DNA of 43,485 bases from Peptostreptococcaceae bacterium VA2 (GCA_000686145.1 JMMB01000003.1:1-43485); one strand, 5' to 3'. Counted from the stretch's first letter, positions 8,600 to 16,705 are shown. Translations and numbers: made by a program. Notes: generated by a model not told the origin, from the letters alone.

Positions 8600-9119
8600 A
8601 AAAAAACCCCCTTAATTAAAACTATTTTTAATGTTAAGGAAGATATTAGAAAGAATATTTAAACTATATTTTTATAAATAAAAATAAAAGTAAACACAAA
8701 AATATACACTTCTCCTTAATCTTATCCATAACTTTTAAAAATAGTTTTTTAATAAACTTAATAAGCCTTCATAATAAAAGCCTTTCTAACTATTTTATTT
8801 ATAGAATAAGATTAATTGTTCATTTTTATGTATTCACCTCTTTCGTTTTATTAAGAATTAATTATATGTCATTAATTAATCTCTTTCAACTAATATAAAT
8901 TATAAAGCATACAGAATAAACTTTCAAAATAATATTTCAATTATCCAGTAAAACAGATGTTTTCGTGAACAATTATTTTTATAAGTTTTTGTCACTTTTA
9001 TATTTTTTAAATATATTGATATTACTTTGATTCACAGGTTCTCCACAGATTTCTAATCAATATATTTTCCTTGTAATTAAAAAAGAGAACGCTCCACGTT
9101 CTCTACATTTAAAAATAAT
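8600..9119. other. AT-rich intergenic region with repeat and terminator
   Basis: No gene seen. It contains a short dispersed motif, CTAAAACAGATGTTTTCGTG-like (about 8946-8980; other copies at 23743-23772 and 31708-31740). A terminator for the recombinase lies at 9084-9104 (AGAGAAC / GTTCTCT). Confidence 0.5.
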
Positions 9120-9875
9120 CTAATTTTCTATTTTATTAGCTTTAGTAAAAGTATAACTAGTAATTATACGTGGAACATCAAAGCTTATTTTATTTTTTTC
9201 AACTTTACCCTCATATCTATATTTACCTAAATATGTTTTATTTTTTAAAATATATGATACTCTCTGTTTACTCATAGAGTGCTTTTCAGCTATTTTAGTA
9301 TAAGTTGTTCCTTTGCACCTCATTTTAAAAATATCTTTAACTATTTCCGCTTCTTCATAATTGATCGTTAAGTGTTCATCAACTAAATTATAACCAAAAG
9401 CAATCTTGCCACCAGGATATAATTTTTTTTCACCTTTTGCAACTCGACCTGATCTTGTTCTCTCTACAATTAATTGTCTTTCAAATTCAGAGAAAGAACC
9501 TAGCATTTGTAAAAACAACATTCCTTGCGCAGTAGACGTGTCAAACATTTCTGTTATGCTTACTAAATCAACTTCAAATTCTTTTAGTTGCTTAATCATT
9601 CCTAACAAATCATATAAACTTCTATGAAGTCTATCATTTTTATAAACTACAATTCCATCAACATTACTTTCCTTTTTGCTTAGAAAGTCAATCATAGCTT
9701 GATACTCTGCTCTATCTGTATTTTTTGCAGAGATACCTTCATCACAATATATCTTAATTAAGTTTAAGTTATGCAAACTACAATACATTTGAATTTTTTC
9801 TATCTGAACTTCTATAGATGTGTTGTCAATTTGTGAAGCAGATGAAATTCTAACATAACCTACAATATTTTTCAT
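9120..9875 (-). CDS. Serine recombinase (resolvase/invertase type), intact
   Basis: 251 residues from the ATG at 9875, with AAGGAGCAA upstream; longer readings add an unrelated leader. Catalytic-domain motifs: Y7-V-R-I-S11 (nucleophile serine), the VYKNDRLHRSLYDL stretch, and the long E helix region FSEFERQLIVERTRSGR. A short recombinase domain follows (GKIAFGYNLV ... YTKIAEKHSMSKQRVSYILKNK, a helix-turn-helix). It lacks the zinc ribbon and long coiled coil of large integrases, so it is more likely a resolvase-like enzyme acting on a nearby site. It is the intact twin of the pseudogene at 136-918. Confidence 0.85.
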   Translation of the reverse strand: MKNIVGYVRISSASQIDNTSIEVQIEKIQMYCSLHNLNLIKIYCDEGISAKNTDRAEYQAMIDFLSKKESNVDGIVVYKNDRLHRSLYDLLGMIKQLKEFEVDLVSITEMFDTSTAQGMLFLQMLGSFSEFERQLIVERTRSGRVAKGEKKLYPGGKIAFGYNLVDEHLTINYEEAEIVKDIFKMRCKGTTYTKIAEKHSMSKQRVSYILKNKTYLGKYRYEGKVEKNKISFDVPRIITSYTFTKANKIEN

Positions 9876-9982
9876 AGTTATTTTGCTCCTTAAATGATTA
9901 TTATTAAATCGAGGTTGTCCAAATAGATGTATTTTAGTCAAATTAATGTCAATTATTTTGTCTAAAATATTATTTCCCACGT

Positions 9983-10000
9983 GTGTTACTATTGTAACAC
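9983..10000. promoter_or_regulatory. Perfect palindrome upstream of recombinase
   Basis: GTGTTAC-TATT-GTAACAC, 7-bp perfect arms about 110 bp upstream of the recombinase start, plus a further GTTACAG half at 10004. A candidate recombination (res-like) subsite or operator. Confidence 0.5.
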
Positions 10001-10188
10001 AACAGTTACAGAAAATTATCAATGATTTTTTTTAAAATGGCTATTTTACAAAGTTGCTAATTTCTAATTAAAAATATAAAATTTGTGTGCCTTTGAAATC
10101 TAAACTTAAAACATTCGAAAATATAATATCCCACATATAAACAATGTGATATTTATTTATTAAAAATATAAAATAGTTAAGGATCTTT

Positions 10189-10417
10189 TTACATTTCATT
10201 AAATTCATTTATTATAAAAGATATATCTAATTTTAAAAGTAATGGATATATTCTATCGAAATCAAATTGATGCCAAGATATAACGTATAAAAAATTATCT
10301 TCTTCATAATACTTTGCATCTTCTATAATATATTTTTTCTTCTATTTCATCATATATTTCTTGACCACTTACAGCACTATTGTAACCTGTTGCTGCTATT
10401 TTTCCATATATACGCAT
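10189..10417 (-). pseudogene. Frameshifted small gene remnant
   Basis: The minus strand reads MRIYGKIAATGYNSAVSGQE then, after a shift in an A-run, IEDAKYYEEDNFLYVISWHQ and ends with INEFNEM and a stop. Together they would give about 75 residues of a protein I do not recognise. The rest of 10030-10540 holds no other gene. Confidence 0.5.
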
Positions 10418-10548
10418 AATTCCTTTATTTTTTATAATTCTTAAATTCTTGAATTAAACAAATAGTATATCTCTCAAATATTCTTATATTTTGACATAAT
10501 TCTTGAATACTACTATTTATAAACTAAAAAAAATATGTTTTTTTGTCA

Positions 10549-10604
10549 ACTTTTGTCTATATTTCCATATGTTATATTAAGAACACAAAATAAGAACGTG
10601 TTCT
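10549..10604 (+). promoter_or_regulatory. Promoter/operator region of the Cys/His-rich gene
   Basis: CATATGTTA at 10566-10574 fits the mother-cell sigma-K -10 consensus CATANNNTA, with AC at 10549-10550 (spacing 15, slightly short). Downstream lies an inverted repeat AGAACAC (10580-10586) / GTGTTCT (10598-10604) with an extra AGAAC half inside, a candidate operator overlapping the start region. Confidence 0.4.
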
Positions 10605-10632
10605 AAAATTATAACGAAGGAGGTTTAATTTT

Positions 10633-10881
10633 ATGTCTAGTTCTAATTTTAATAATCATTGCTGGGAATGCGATAGAAAAGATCATTGTGAATGTGATAG
10701 AAAACATCATTGTTGTGAATGCGATAGAGAAGATCATGACAAATGTGATAGAAAACATCATTGCTGTGAATGTGATAAAAAACATTGGGAATGTGATAGA
10801 GAAGATCATTGCGAATGTGATAGAGAAGATCATGATAAATGTGATAGAAAACATTGTTGCTGTTGTTGCTGTCGAAAATAG
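10633..10881 (+). CDS. Cys/His/Asp-rich repeat protein
   Basis: 82 residues with AAGGAGG 8 nt before the ATG. After a short MSSSNFNNH start, almost the whole protein is a degenerate repeat of the unit CDRxDHCE / CDRKHHCCE, ending in a run of six cysteines and RK. Cys, His, Asp, Glu, Arg and Lys dominate and hydrophobic residues are almost absent, so it cannot fold conventionally without metal or disulfides. Small Cys-rich proteins of clostridial spores and exosporium have such composition. A sigma-K-like promoter supports a spore role; metal storage is the alternative. Confidence 0.7.
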   Translation: MSSSNFNNHCWECDRKDHCECDRKHHCCECDREDHDKCDRKHHCCECDKKHWECDREDHCECDREDHDKCDRKHCCCCCCRK

Positions 10882-10981
10882 TTTATAACAAAGTTATCGT
10901 TTATTAAATACGCTGCTCATAGAAATATATTTCTCTATGAGGAGTTTACATATTTTATTCATTCCTAAGATTTTTTCTAAT

Positions 10982-11186
10982 GGCCTACCTACAATATTTC
11001 CGAAATTTTGCATCAAAGTTACCTCAACTTAAGTAACACCAGTGAATGTGTTAATTAAATATGTACCTAAATATTAGGCTAAAAGTTGACTTTATTAGTT
11101 TTAATATTATATTTCAATAAAATATAGTAAAATCAATGGTTTGAATTAACTTTGGTGCAAATATGCACGAAAAACACAGGTTGGCC
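10982..11186. mobile_element. 205-bp miniature inverted-repeat element
   Basis: Left end GGCCTACCTACAATATTTCC and right end complement of GGCCAACCTGTGTTTTTCGT; the inner part of the inverted repeat (TTTTGCATCAAAGTTA / TAACTTTGGTGCAAAT) is better conserved, giving arms of about 40 bp. There is no coding capacity. Same family as 1873-2446. Confidence 0.6.
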
Positions 11187-11300
11187 TTTAGAGAGAAAAA
11201 AAGATAGTATTTGTTCTTTAGAGGGATAAAAAGCAAATTAAAAAATATTTACAACTAATCTTAAAATTGCAGTTTAGGAACTAGTTATGTATTTACAATA

Positions 11301-11579
11301 TAGAATATAATATTAATTTGCAACCTAGTAACTCGTTACCATTACCACAAGAATCTGATTACATAGGTATCCCTCAATCACATAATGTAGCTACAAAAAT
11401 TTGCTAGAAATTATGCTAAAGTTTGCTCAGGTTTGAAACCTTTGTTAAAATGGTCTAATATTCCTTATCAAGCATTATACGATGCTTTTTATCGTGTATT
11501 GATAAATTCTGGAATAAGTAGACAGGTTGCTGCTAATATTGCGCTTGCAATAAAAGAAGGCGCAAGCTGGTTCTTTTAG
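11301..11579 (+). pseudogene. Frameshifted small protein upstream of 11589
   Basis: Reads NLQPSNSLPLPQESDYIGIP to NVATK, then after a one-base shift near 11400 continues FARNYAKVCSGLKPLLKWSN and ends KEGASWFF and TAG. It has no clear start. The end is only 9 nt before the next gene, like a two-gene unit. The helical, Gly/Ala/Trp-bearing end suggests a bacteriocin-like peptide, but I do not recognise it. Confidence 0.4.
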
Positions 11580-11588
11580 AGGTGAAAA

Positions 11589-11939
11589 ATGTTTAGAGAA
11601 AAAGAACAATTATTATATGATGCAATTGGTGAAATAGCTGAACACATTGGCAATAATATAAAAAATCCAATTTCATTAAGTTTACTGTGTTTAGATTTAA
11701 ATTTATCATTTGATGATAAAGGGAAAATTTTCATGAGTTTTGGAAAGATTGCACGAAGCCGAAATTTTGATGATTTAAATTTACAATTATTTAAAAAGGA
11801 ACTTATTTCTATTGTTCCAGAAGCTCAAGATTATGCTGATGTTGTAGTAGCCGGCTTAATTAAAGCATTTGCAAAAAGTTTAATTCCTGAACTCTATCCA
11901 TATGCATCTGTTGTTGATTTAGAGTTGGATAGAGAATAA
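11589..11939 (+). CDS. Hypothetical helical protein, possible immunity protein
   Basis: 116 residues; AGAGGTG 5 nt before the ATG. All-helical prediction, acidic, no membrane segment beyond a mildly hydrophobic VVVAGLIKAFAKSL. Size and position right behind a broken peptide gene resemble a four-helix bacteriocin immunity protein; this is inference only. It ends in a strong terminator at 11966-12006. Confidence 0.5.
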   Translation: MFREKEQLLYDAIGEIAEHIGNNIKNPISLSLLCLDLNLSFDDKGKIFMSFGKIARSRNFDDLNLQLFKKELISIVPEAQDYADVVVAGLIKAFAKSLIPELYPYASVVDLELDRE

Positions 11940-11965
11940 TATTAAAATTATTCTGTACCCCTAAT

Positions 11966-12006
11966 AAACTATATCTTAAATTGCAGTTTAAGATATAGTT
12001 TTATTA
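11966..12006 (+). terminator. Terminator after 11589-11939
   Basis: AAACTATATCTTAAA / TTTAAGATATAGTTT, 15-bp perfect stem with TTGCAG loop and T-rich tail. Confidence 0.8.
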
Positions 12007-12138
12007 ATTTTTTCTATAAAATTTTCTAACATATCCTAGTTAAAGTAACTATAGCAATATTTACTAGATTAATTCCAATTATTATTCTTTTTTAGTATAT
12101 AATGTTTATAAATATTTTTATAAAAGGAGGTTTATATA

Positions 12139-12849
12139 ATTAATAAAAAAAAAATAAGTAAAATTATTTTAATGGTGATTTTATCTTTGTTAATTGCTCT
12201 ATTAGTATTTGCTGATAAAAATACTAATAGTAATGTACAAGAAAGTACTATTAATAATGAAAACCCTAAGTCTGAAAACCTAGATGATTTAAGTATTCAG
12301 CAATTAACAGAAATTAGAGATAAGGATATTGACCAAAATTTAGAGTATCTTAAAGCATTTGGAGCAAATTCAATTCAAGATCTCCAAGATCGTAAAGATG
12401 ATATTTTAAATTCTGATTTAGGATTAGTCGCTTTCATTAATAAAAATTACAACAACCTAACAGAAAAAGATAAATTAATAAAACAAATTAAACTTACAGA
12501 GTATTTAAATTCTAAAAAAGATATAATAGACCCTTCAGGTGATTACTTTAATTTAGTAAACCAGGATTACCAACTTAGTGAATATTTATTACAGAATGGA
12601 AAAGATTCTGATACGATATCATATGAAAATCTAAAATTTTTAATTAATAATTTAGAAGATGTTTCTAATTTTATTGACTATGATATAAAAGATGTAATAG
12701 AACATATTGATCCTTCAATAAAAACATCACTTTCACAAGATCAGAAATCATCTTTAAACAATGAGCTTAAAAAAATATATTTAGATGATAATGTGAATAT
12801 AGAAATTAAAAATAAAATTAAAGCATTACAAGGTTACACTAATGATTAA
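12139..12849 (+). CDS. Signal-anchored hypothetical protein with ATT start
   Basis: AAAGGAGG ends at 12130. The in-frame codon at the right distance is ATT (12139), giving (M)NKKKISKIILMVILSLLIA, a perfect signal anchor; the first ATG (12172) cuts into the hydrophobic segment and has no ribosome site. The mature part is acidic, Asn/Asp/Lys-rich and helical, without a known domain. Either the gene uses a rare ATT start or the ATG was mutated. Length 236 residues from ATT, 225 from ATG. Confidence 0.55.
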   Translation: MNKKKISKIILMVILSLLIALLVFADKNTNSNVQESTINNENPKSENLDDLSIQQLTEIRDKDIDQNLEYLKAFGANSIQDLQDRKDDILNSDLGLVAFINKNYNNLTEKDKLIKQIKLTEYLNSKKDIIDPSGDYFNLVNQDYQLSEYLLQNGKDSDTISYENLKFLINNLEDVSNFIDYDIKDVIEHIDPSIKTSLSQDQKSSLNNELKKIYLDDNVNIEIKNKIKALQGYTND

Positions 12850-12908
12850 ACTAATAAATTTGAACTTCTACATGTCAAGTGGACAGTTCAAATAATTAAA
12901 AATTAAGC

Positions 12909-12952
12909 TAAAAGGTCTAGGTTTAATATTGAATTGAACTTAGGCCTTTCTT
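12909..12952. terminator. Hairpin after the 12139 gene
   Basis: AAAGGTCTAGGTT pairs imperfectly with GAACTTAGGCCTTT. It is followed by a single end of the GGCC-type inverted-repeat family at 12966-13020 (GGCTACCTACAATATTTTCG), with no partner end visible nearby. Confidence 0.5.
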
Positions 12953-13033
12953 GTAATATTCCATTAGGCTACCTACAATATTTTCGGAATTTTGCATCAC
13001 AGTTATCTCAATCTAAGTAAAAAAAAGAATGTA

Positions 13034-14188
13034 TTATTTAAATTTATCTTTTTGACTTTCTATAAGCATTTTCTCAAGTTCATCAGGGCTATATTTATTA
13101 AACGATTGATTTATATTATGAAATCTAGTTTTAACAGTCGGAATAGGTTTATTAGATGTACTATTAGCTTTAATTAACTTGTTAGTCAGTGTCTTTTTAA
13201 AATAGTTATATGCTTTAGCCTTTATTTTTTCTTCATTGTCTTGTTCTAATGTAATCAATATAGACTCTTGCAACGCCTTTTTGTAATTAATATCTTTAAA
13301 ATCATATGTACAAAAATCTTTCATAAAATCATTTAACGTTTTTTGTGTAAATAATTTTTTGTTAGGAATATAAAAATCTATAATTTCATCAGTTGCTGCT
13401 ATTTGGTTAAGTTCAGGTTTTTTTATACATTCTTTATCATCTATTTTTTCACCAAAATATTTACGTGTTTCATGATCTTGTACTAAAAATACTATTTCAT
13501 TTATTTTTCTATTTTTTCTTAATTCTTCTTTTATTTCAACTTTCATGTTTCCCTTTTCATTTATCTCATTTAAAGCTCTTTTTAAAAGTTTTTGTTTGAA
13601 TACTTTATATTCAGGATACATATCTGATTCAAGTTTTAAATAATATCTTAAATTTTCTAACTTATATTTAACCTCTACTGTTTTATTTTCTCTACTCCAA
13701 AGTCTAAAAAAAGTATACAATCTTTGCGTATATGCACCTTTAAATCTAAATAATAATTCTAAGTTTAAAGGTGTATATCCATTACCAACTTTCTGCATTT
13801 GTAGAAAATCTGTTATGTGTTTATATAAAATTTCATGTAAATTTATTTCGTATATATCATAATCGTGAATATACTTAGATTCTCCTATCAATCCACTTTT
13901 ATATGTTATTAATCCTTTTGTATCTTTATCTATGTAATCAAACTCCAATATTGTTTGATGAAGAGTTATAAGCATATCATTTATATTTTTTTGGGTTAAG
14001 TCATTATTATTTTTAAATACATCTTTAAAATCATCCCTTGTTAACATACAAGTGTATTTAGAACTATCTTTATTTTGCTTTTGTGCATTGAATAATATTT
14101 TATAAAACAACTTATTTTCAAGTGCTGTGCATGTGTATTTTCCTTTTATTATATTATTTGGTTGCATTAAAATTTCCTTTTTACTCAT
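13034..14188 (-). CDS. Rep_3-family plasmid replication initiator
   Basis: 384 residues from the ATG at 14188, with AAAGGGG 7 nt upstream; the longer reading runs into the iterons. The N-terminal ALENKLFYKILFNAQKQ start, central NLELLFRFKGAYTQRLYTFF and following KLENLRYYLKLE..YPEYKVFKQKLLKRALNEINE are the hallmark winged-helix pattern of Rep_3 (RepA/RepB/RepE-type) initiators that bind iterons. The C-terminal 100 residues are a lineage-specific extension. Tandem iterons directly upstream (14263-14400) fit copy-number control by iteron binding. Confidence 0.9.
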   Translation of the reverse strand: MSKKEILMQPNNIIKGKYTCTALENKLFYKILFNAQKQNKDSSKYTCMLTRDDFKDVFKNNNDLTQKNINDMLITLHQTILEFDYIDKDTKGLITYKSGLIGESKYIHDYDIYEINLHEILYKHITDFLQMQKVGNGYTPLNLELLFRFKGAYTQRLYTFFRLWSRENKTVEVKYKLENLRYYLKLESDMYPEYKVFKQKLLKRALNEINEKGNMKVEIKEELRKNRKINEIVFLVQDHETRKYFGEKIDDKECIKKPELNQIAATDEIIDFYIPNKKLFTQKTLNDFMKDFCTYDFKDINYKKALQESILITLEQDNEEKIKAKAYNYFKKTLTNKLIKANSTSNKPIPTVKTRFHNINQSFNKYSPDELEKMLIESQKDKFK

Positions 14189-14262
14189 ATTGTACCCCTT
14201 TTGTAATTTGTAATAAGTAAATTGTAGCATATGAAATATAAAAGGTATATATTTCTTTATTC

Positions 14263-14400
14263 TTGTGTACCTTTCACTCTTAACTTGTGTACCTTTCACT
14301 CTTAACTTGTGTACCTTTCGCTCTTAACTTGTGTACCTTTCGCTCTTAACTTGTGTACCTTTCACTCTTAACTTGTGTACCTTTAACCTCTGTACCTAAG
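14263..14400. repeat. Plasmid origin iterons, 22 bp
   Basis: Five complete head-to-tail copies of TTGTGTACCTTTCRCTCTTA(AC) at 14263, 14285, 14307, 14329 and 14351, a shortened sixth at 14373 and a degenerate seventh at about 14389. The period equals two helical turns. Copies 3 and 4 have CGCTC instead of CACTC. Confidence 0.95.
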
Positions 14401-14480
14401 TATTTTCAACGTATTCACAACCCCTAAAAACTATTAAAAACTATTAAAAACTATTTAAAAACTGTTAAAGAATTTTTTCT
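14401..14480. other. AT-rich unwinding region of the origin
   Basis: Directly behind the iterons: a TATTCACAA sequence resembling a DnaA box (14412-14420) and four short direct repeats of AAAAACTATT (14426-14465). Together with the iterons and the divergent rep gene this defines a probable theta-type oriV. 14481-14630 shows no gene. Confidence 0.65.
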
Positions 14481-14630
14481 TCTTTTTAATAAACTAGAAC
14501 ATTAAACTTATAAATAAAAATACGCATTAATTATATAAAACAACTAATACGTATCAATCTTTATATATATTTCTAATTTTAGTTCTACCTAATAAATAGT
14601 CAGCTATTAGATTTAAAATTTGTTCATCTG

Positions 14631-14834
14631 AGGGTAGAATCCTAAAAACACATATTTTACACGTTAGGGCGAGTTTACCCTTTATTTACAATGTGTTAAG
14701 TGATTTTATAGGTTTTACTAATAAATCAATCTAAATTTAAATGTTTCAACAATATATAAATAAAATTAAGTTCAGATAAGTATGGATGAAAATGAGCTTA
14801 ACGTACAAAATTCCCATTTCCCTGACGCTACCCC
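14631..14834. mobile_element. Tn3-derived miniature inverted-repeat element (TIME), 204 bp
   Basis: The right end, read inward on the minus strand, is a 38-bp sequence starting GGGGTAGCGTCAGGGAAATG and ending ACGTTAAG, the pattern of Tn3-family terminal repeats. The left end (14631-14668) is a degenerate counterpart starting AGGGTAGAATCC and ending ACGTTAGG. No transposase or resolvase lies inside. No convincing 5-bp target duplication is seen. Confidence 0.7.
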
Positions 14835-14854
14835 TAATACGCTTATTTTTAAAA

Positions 14855-15142
14855 TTATAATTTCTTTTTTAAAAATAATTTAGGTGTCAGACAAAAAATA
14901 ATTATTGTAGGTATAATCATAATTTTAATAGAAAAATTATCAAAGCAAACCTGAGCTATTATAAAACAACAGCCTATCAATAAAAATCTAATCTTAGTTA
15001 TTAAAATTTTTAGATTTTCATCTATATTATATTGATTTAAATCTTTTGAAAAAGATAAAGTAATATTTCTAGGTAATATCAAACATATAAAAATACACAT
15101 TAAACATAAAGTGTAATAATTAAAAAAATCCAAATTTTTCAT
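14855..15142 (-). CDS. Small membrane protein
   Basis: 95 residues from the ATG at 15142, with TGGAGG 6 nt upstream. Hydrophobic segments near residues 9-26, 53-70 and 74-90, ending in KLFLKKKL. No family recognised. Its 3' end abuts the Tn3-type repeat. Confidence 0.55.
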   Translation of the reverse strand: MKNLDFFNYYTLCLMCIFICLILPRNITLSFSKDLNQYNIDENLKILITKIRFLLIGCCFIIAQVCFDNFSIKIMIIPTIIIFCLTPKLFLKKKL

Positions 15143-15238
15143 ATTTACCTCCATTTATTATATATTAGCATAACACATGAAAAATATATAAACTTAAAAT
15201 ATGCTATTATTTAATTACAAAAACTTAAGGAGAAAAGT

Positions 15239-15652
15239 ATGAAAAAGAAGATTACTAAAATTATAATAATAATAGCCTTAATATTTAGTGTATATCTATA
15301 TTTAAATATTAGATCACATGAGGTTTTAAGCAGGAAAAGTATTAGTATAATTGAAGAAATAAAGTCCCCAAATAACGAATATAAAGCAGTTGTATTTTTA
15401 GATGGAGGCAGCGCAACAGTATCTAATAATATAAGAGTTGCCATTGTTAAAGATAGTAAAAAAAGAATTTATGATTCTGATGTGGTTTTCTTTCAAGATA
15501 AAGTAAGTTCTGTTGATGTCAAATGGAATAATGATAATGAATTAATTATTAATTACTATGAAGATGAATACAGTAGAATAATTGATATGATTAATCGTAT
15601 TGAAAATATTAATATTAAATATAAAAAAATACATAAAGGGCTTACCGAATAA
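15239..15652 (+). CDS. DUF5412-like membrane-anchored protein
   Basis: 137 residues; AAGGAG 8 nt before the ATG. A Lys-rich start and a long hydrophobic helix (residues 7-24) anchor it in the membrane. The outside domain contains SPNNEYKAVVFLDGGSATVS, and later VKWNNDNELIINYYED, the pattern of DUF5412 proteins (beta-rich, unknown function). Stands alone. Confidence 0.65.
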   Translation: MKKKITKIIIIIALIFSVYLYLNIRSHEVLSRKSISIIEEIKSPNNEYKAVVFLDGGSATVSNNIRVAIVKDSKKRIYDSDVVFFQDKVSSVDVKWNNDNELIINYYEDEYSRIIDMINRIENINIKYKKIHKGLTE

Positions 15653-15802
15653 TAAAAGTATAGTTCAAAAATATAGTAATTTCCATATAAAAAAAGAAAC
15701 TTAGAACTTTATTACAACAACAATAAAAATGTAGTAGCAATAATGCCTTAAAGTGTAGCAATTCAACATGTACAAAATTAGATAAAATATTTTATTGTAT
15801 TT

Positions 15803-15818
15803 TTCACTATAAGGTGAA
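15803..15818. promoter_or_regulatory. Operator-like TTCAC-N6-GTGAA site before DUF1659
   Basis: TTCAC-TATAAG-GTGAA matches, including the central TATAA, the site TTCAC-TATAAA-GTGAA at 38773-38788 upstream of the 38931 regulator. It lies 60 bp before the 15878 start, a usual operator position. Confidence 0.55.
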
Positions 15819-15877
15819 TTACTATCTAATTAATAACTTACATATAGGTTATTAAAAAATTTAAGGAGGTACTTAAA

Positions 15878-16099
15878 ATGGCAGTAGTTGCAATAAAAAA
15901 TCCTTCATCATTTTCTATTAGATATGAGGAATATGATGAGAAGAAAGAAAAAAACGTTACAAGAAGTAAAACATATGGAAGTGTAAAAGCTGATGCAATA
16001 CATCAGGATATATTTGATGTAGCAGAATCAATCGTAACTCTTACAGATATAAATCCAATGGGATATGTAAGAACTGATAAAACAATATTAAGTAAATAA
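15878..16099 (+). CDS. DUF1659 family protein
   Basis: 73 residues; AAGGAGG 8 nt before the ATG. The pattern (short basic start, KTYGSVKADAIHQDIFDVAESIVTLTD) fits DUF1659, small proteins almost always followed by a DUF2922 gene and a YvrJ gene, as here. Role unknown. First gene of a three-gene unit, with a palindromic operator upstream. Confidence 0.8.
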   Translation: MAVVAIKNPSSFSIRYEEYDEKKEKNVTRSKTYGSVKADAIHQDIFDVAESIVTLTDINPMGYVRTDKTILSK

Positions 16100-16117
16100 T
16101 TTAAGGGGGTAAATTAA

Positions 16118-16339
16118 ATGCAAGCTAAAAGACTACTTATGACTTTTAAGAATCGTGAAGATAAAAAAATATCTGTCGGTATAGATAATCCAAGAGAAAA
16201 TGTAGCAGAAAGTGAAATAAAAGATGTTATGGATGTAATATTATCTAAAAATATATTTAATCCAAACGGATTAGAATTAATAAAGAAAGAAGAAGCTAAA
16301 ATCGTAGTAACAGATACTACAGAGTATGATCTAGTATAA
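16118..16339 (+). CDS. DUF2922 family protein
   Basis: 73 residues, 18 nt after DUF1659, with AAGGGGG before the ATG. KRLLMTFKNREDKKISVGID at the start and VMDVILSKNIFNPNG in the middle are typical of DUF2922. Soluble, unknown role; co-transcribed with DUF1659. Confidence 0.8.
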   Translation: MQAKRLLMTFKNREDKKISVGIDNPRENVAESEIKDVMDVILSKNIFNPNGLELIKKEEAKIVVTDTTEYDLV

Positions 16340-16361
16340 TCGTAAAGCTTAATCGAAAAAA

Positions 16362-16390
16362 GGCTATAGTGATAAGCTATAGCTTTTTTT
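16362..16390 (+). terminator. Attenuator/terminator between DUF2922 and YvrJ
   Basis: GCTATAG (16363-16369) pairs with CTATAGC (16377-16383), followed by seven T. It lies between DUF2922 and the YvrJ gene, so the third gene is likely made at a lower level. Confidence 0.75.
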
Positions 16391-16423
16391 AAAATAAAAA
16401 TTATGTGAGGGAGGGAAAAAGCT

Positions 16424-16573
16424 TTGGAAACTTTATATACTACAGTAGCTAACTTAGGATTTCCTATAGCTATAGCTTTTTATTTATTAATTCGTATTGA
16501 AGGTAAATTAGAAACTTTAACTACAAGTATAAATAATTTAAGTATCAATATCGAAAAATTTAATAGAAATTAA
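16424..16573 (+). CDS. YvrJ family micropeptide
   Basis: 49 residues from a TTG start preceded by GGGAGGG. The sequence begins LETLYTTVANLGFPIAIAFY, the YvrJ signature: a single membrane helix (9-23) followed by RIEGKLETLTTSINNLSINI, a short amphipathic coiled helix. Gene order DUF1659-DUF2922-YvrJ is conserved in Firmicutes; the function is unknown. The holin-like layout is only a resemblance. Confidence 0.8.
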   Translation: METLYTTVANLGFPIAIAFYLLIRIEGKLETLTTSINNLSINIEKFNRN

Positions 16574-16596
16574 GAAGATCCCTCACATAATATTTA

Positions 16597-16705
16597 AAAT
16601 AAAGAGAGGCCAACTTAACAAAATCAAGTCTAGACTCTCTTTATTTATGTATATATAGAAGTATTAAAAAAGCTAGTTTTCTTATAAATAACCCTAACTA
16701 GTTAT
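16597..16705 (+). repeat. Variant hairpin repeat behind radical SAM gene
   Basis: AAATAAAGAGAG (16597-16608) pairs with CTCTCTTTATTT (16635-16646), followed by a CTAACTAGTTAT-type second hairpin reaching the radical SAM stop codon. The version at 21241-21362 has different but compensating stem bases (GGGCGAACTTAA / TTAAGTTTGCCC). Confidence 0.65.

Noticed and set aside
8429-8662. Plus-strand reading frame overlapping the acetyltransferase start
   Set aside because: Antisense to a clear Vat-type gene, with no ribosome site and no protein-like composition.
10609-10854. Minus-strand frame of repeated MIFSITF-like units opposite the Cys/His-rich gene
   Set aside because: It is the mirror of the repetitive codons on the plus strand; no ribosome site, and the plus frame has a strong one.
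10688-10888. Second plus-strand frame in the Cys/His-rich repeat
   Set aside because: Shifted reading of the same repeat without its own ribosome site.
14263-14400. CRISPR array, suggested by tandem 22-bp repeats
   Set aside because: Repeats are head to tail without spacers and lie directly upstream of a Rep_3 gene: iterons.
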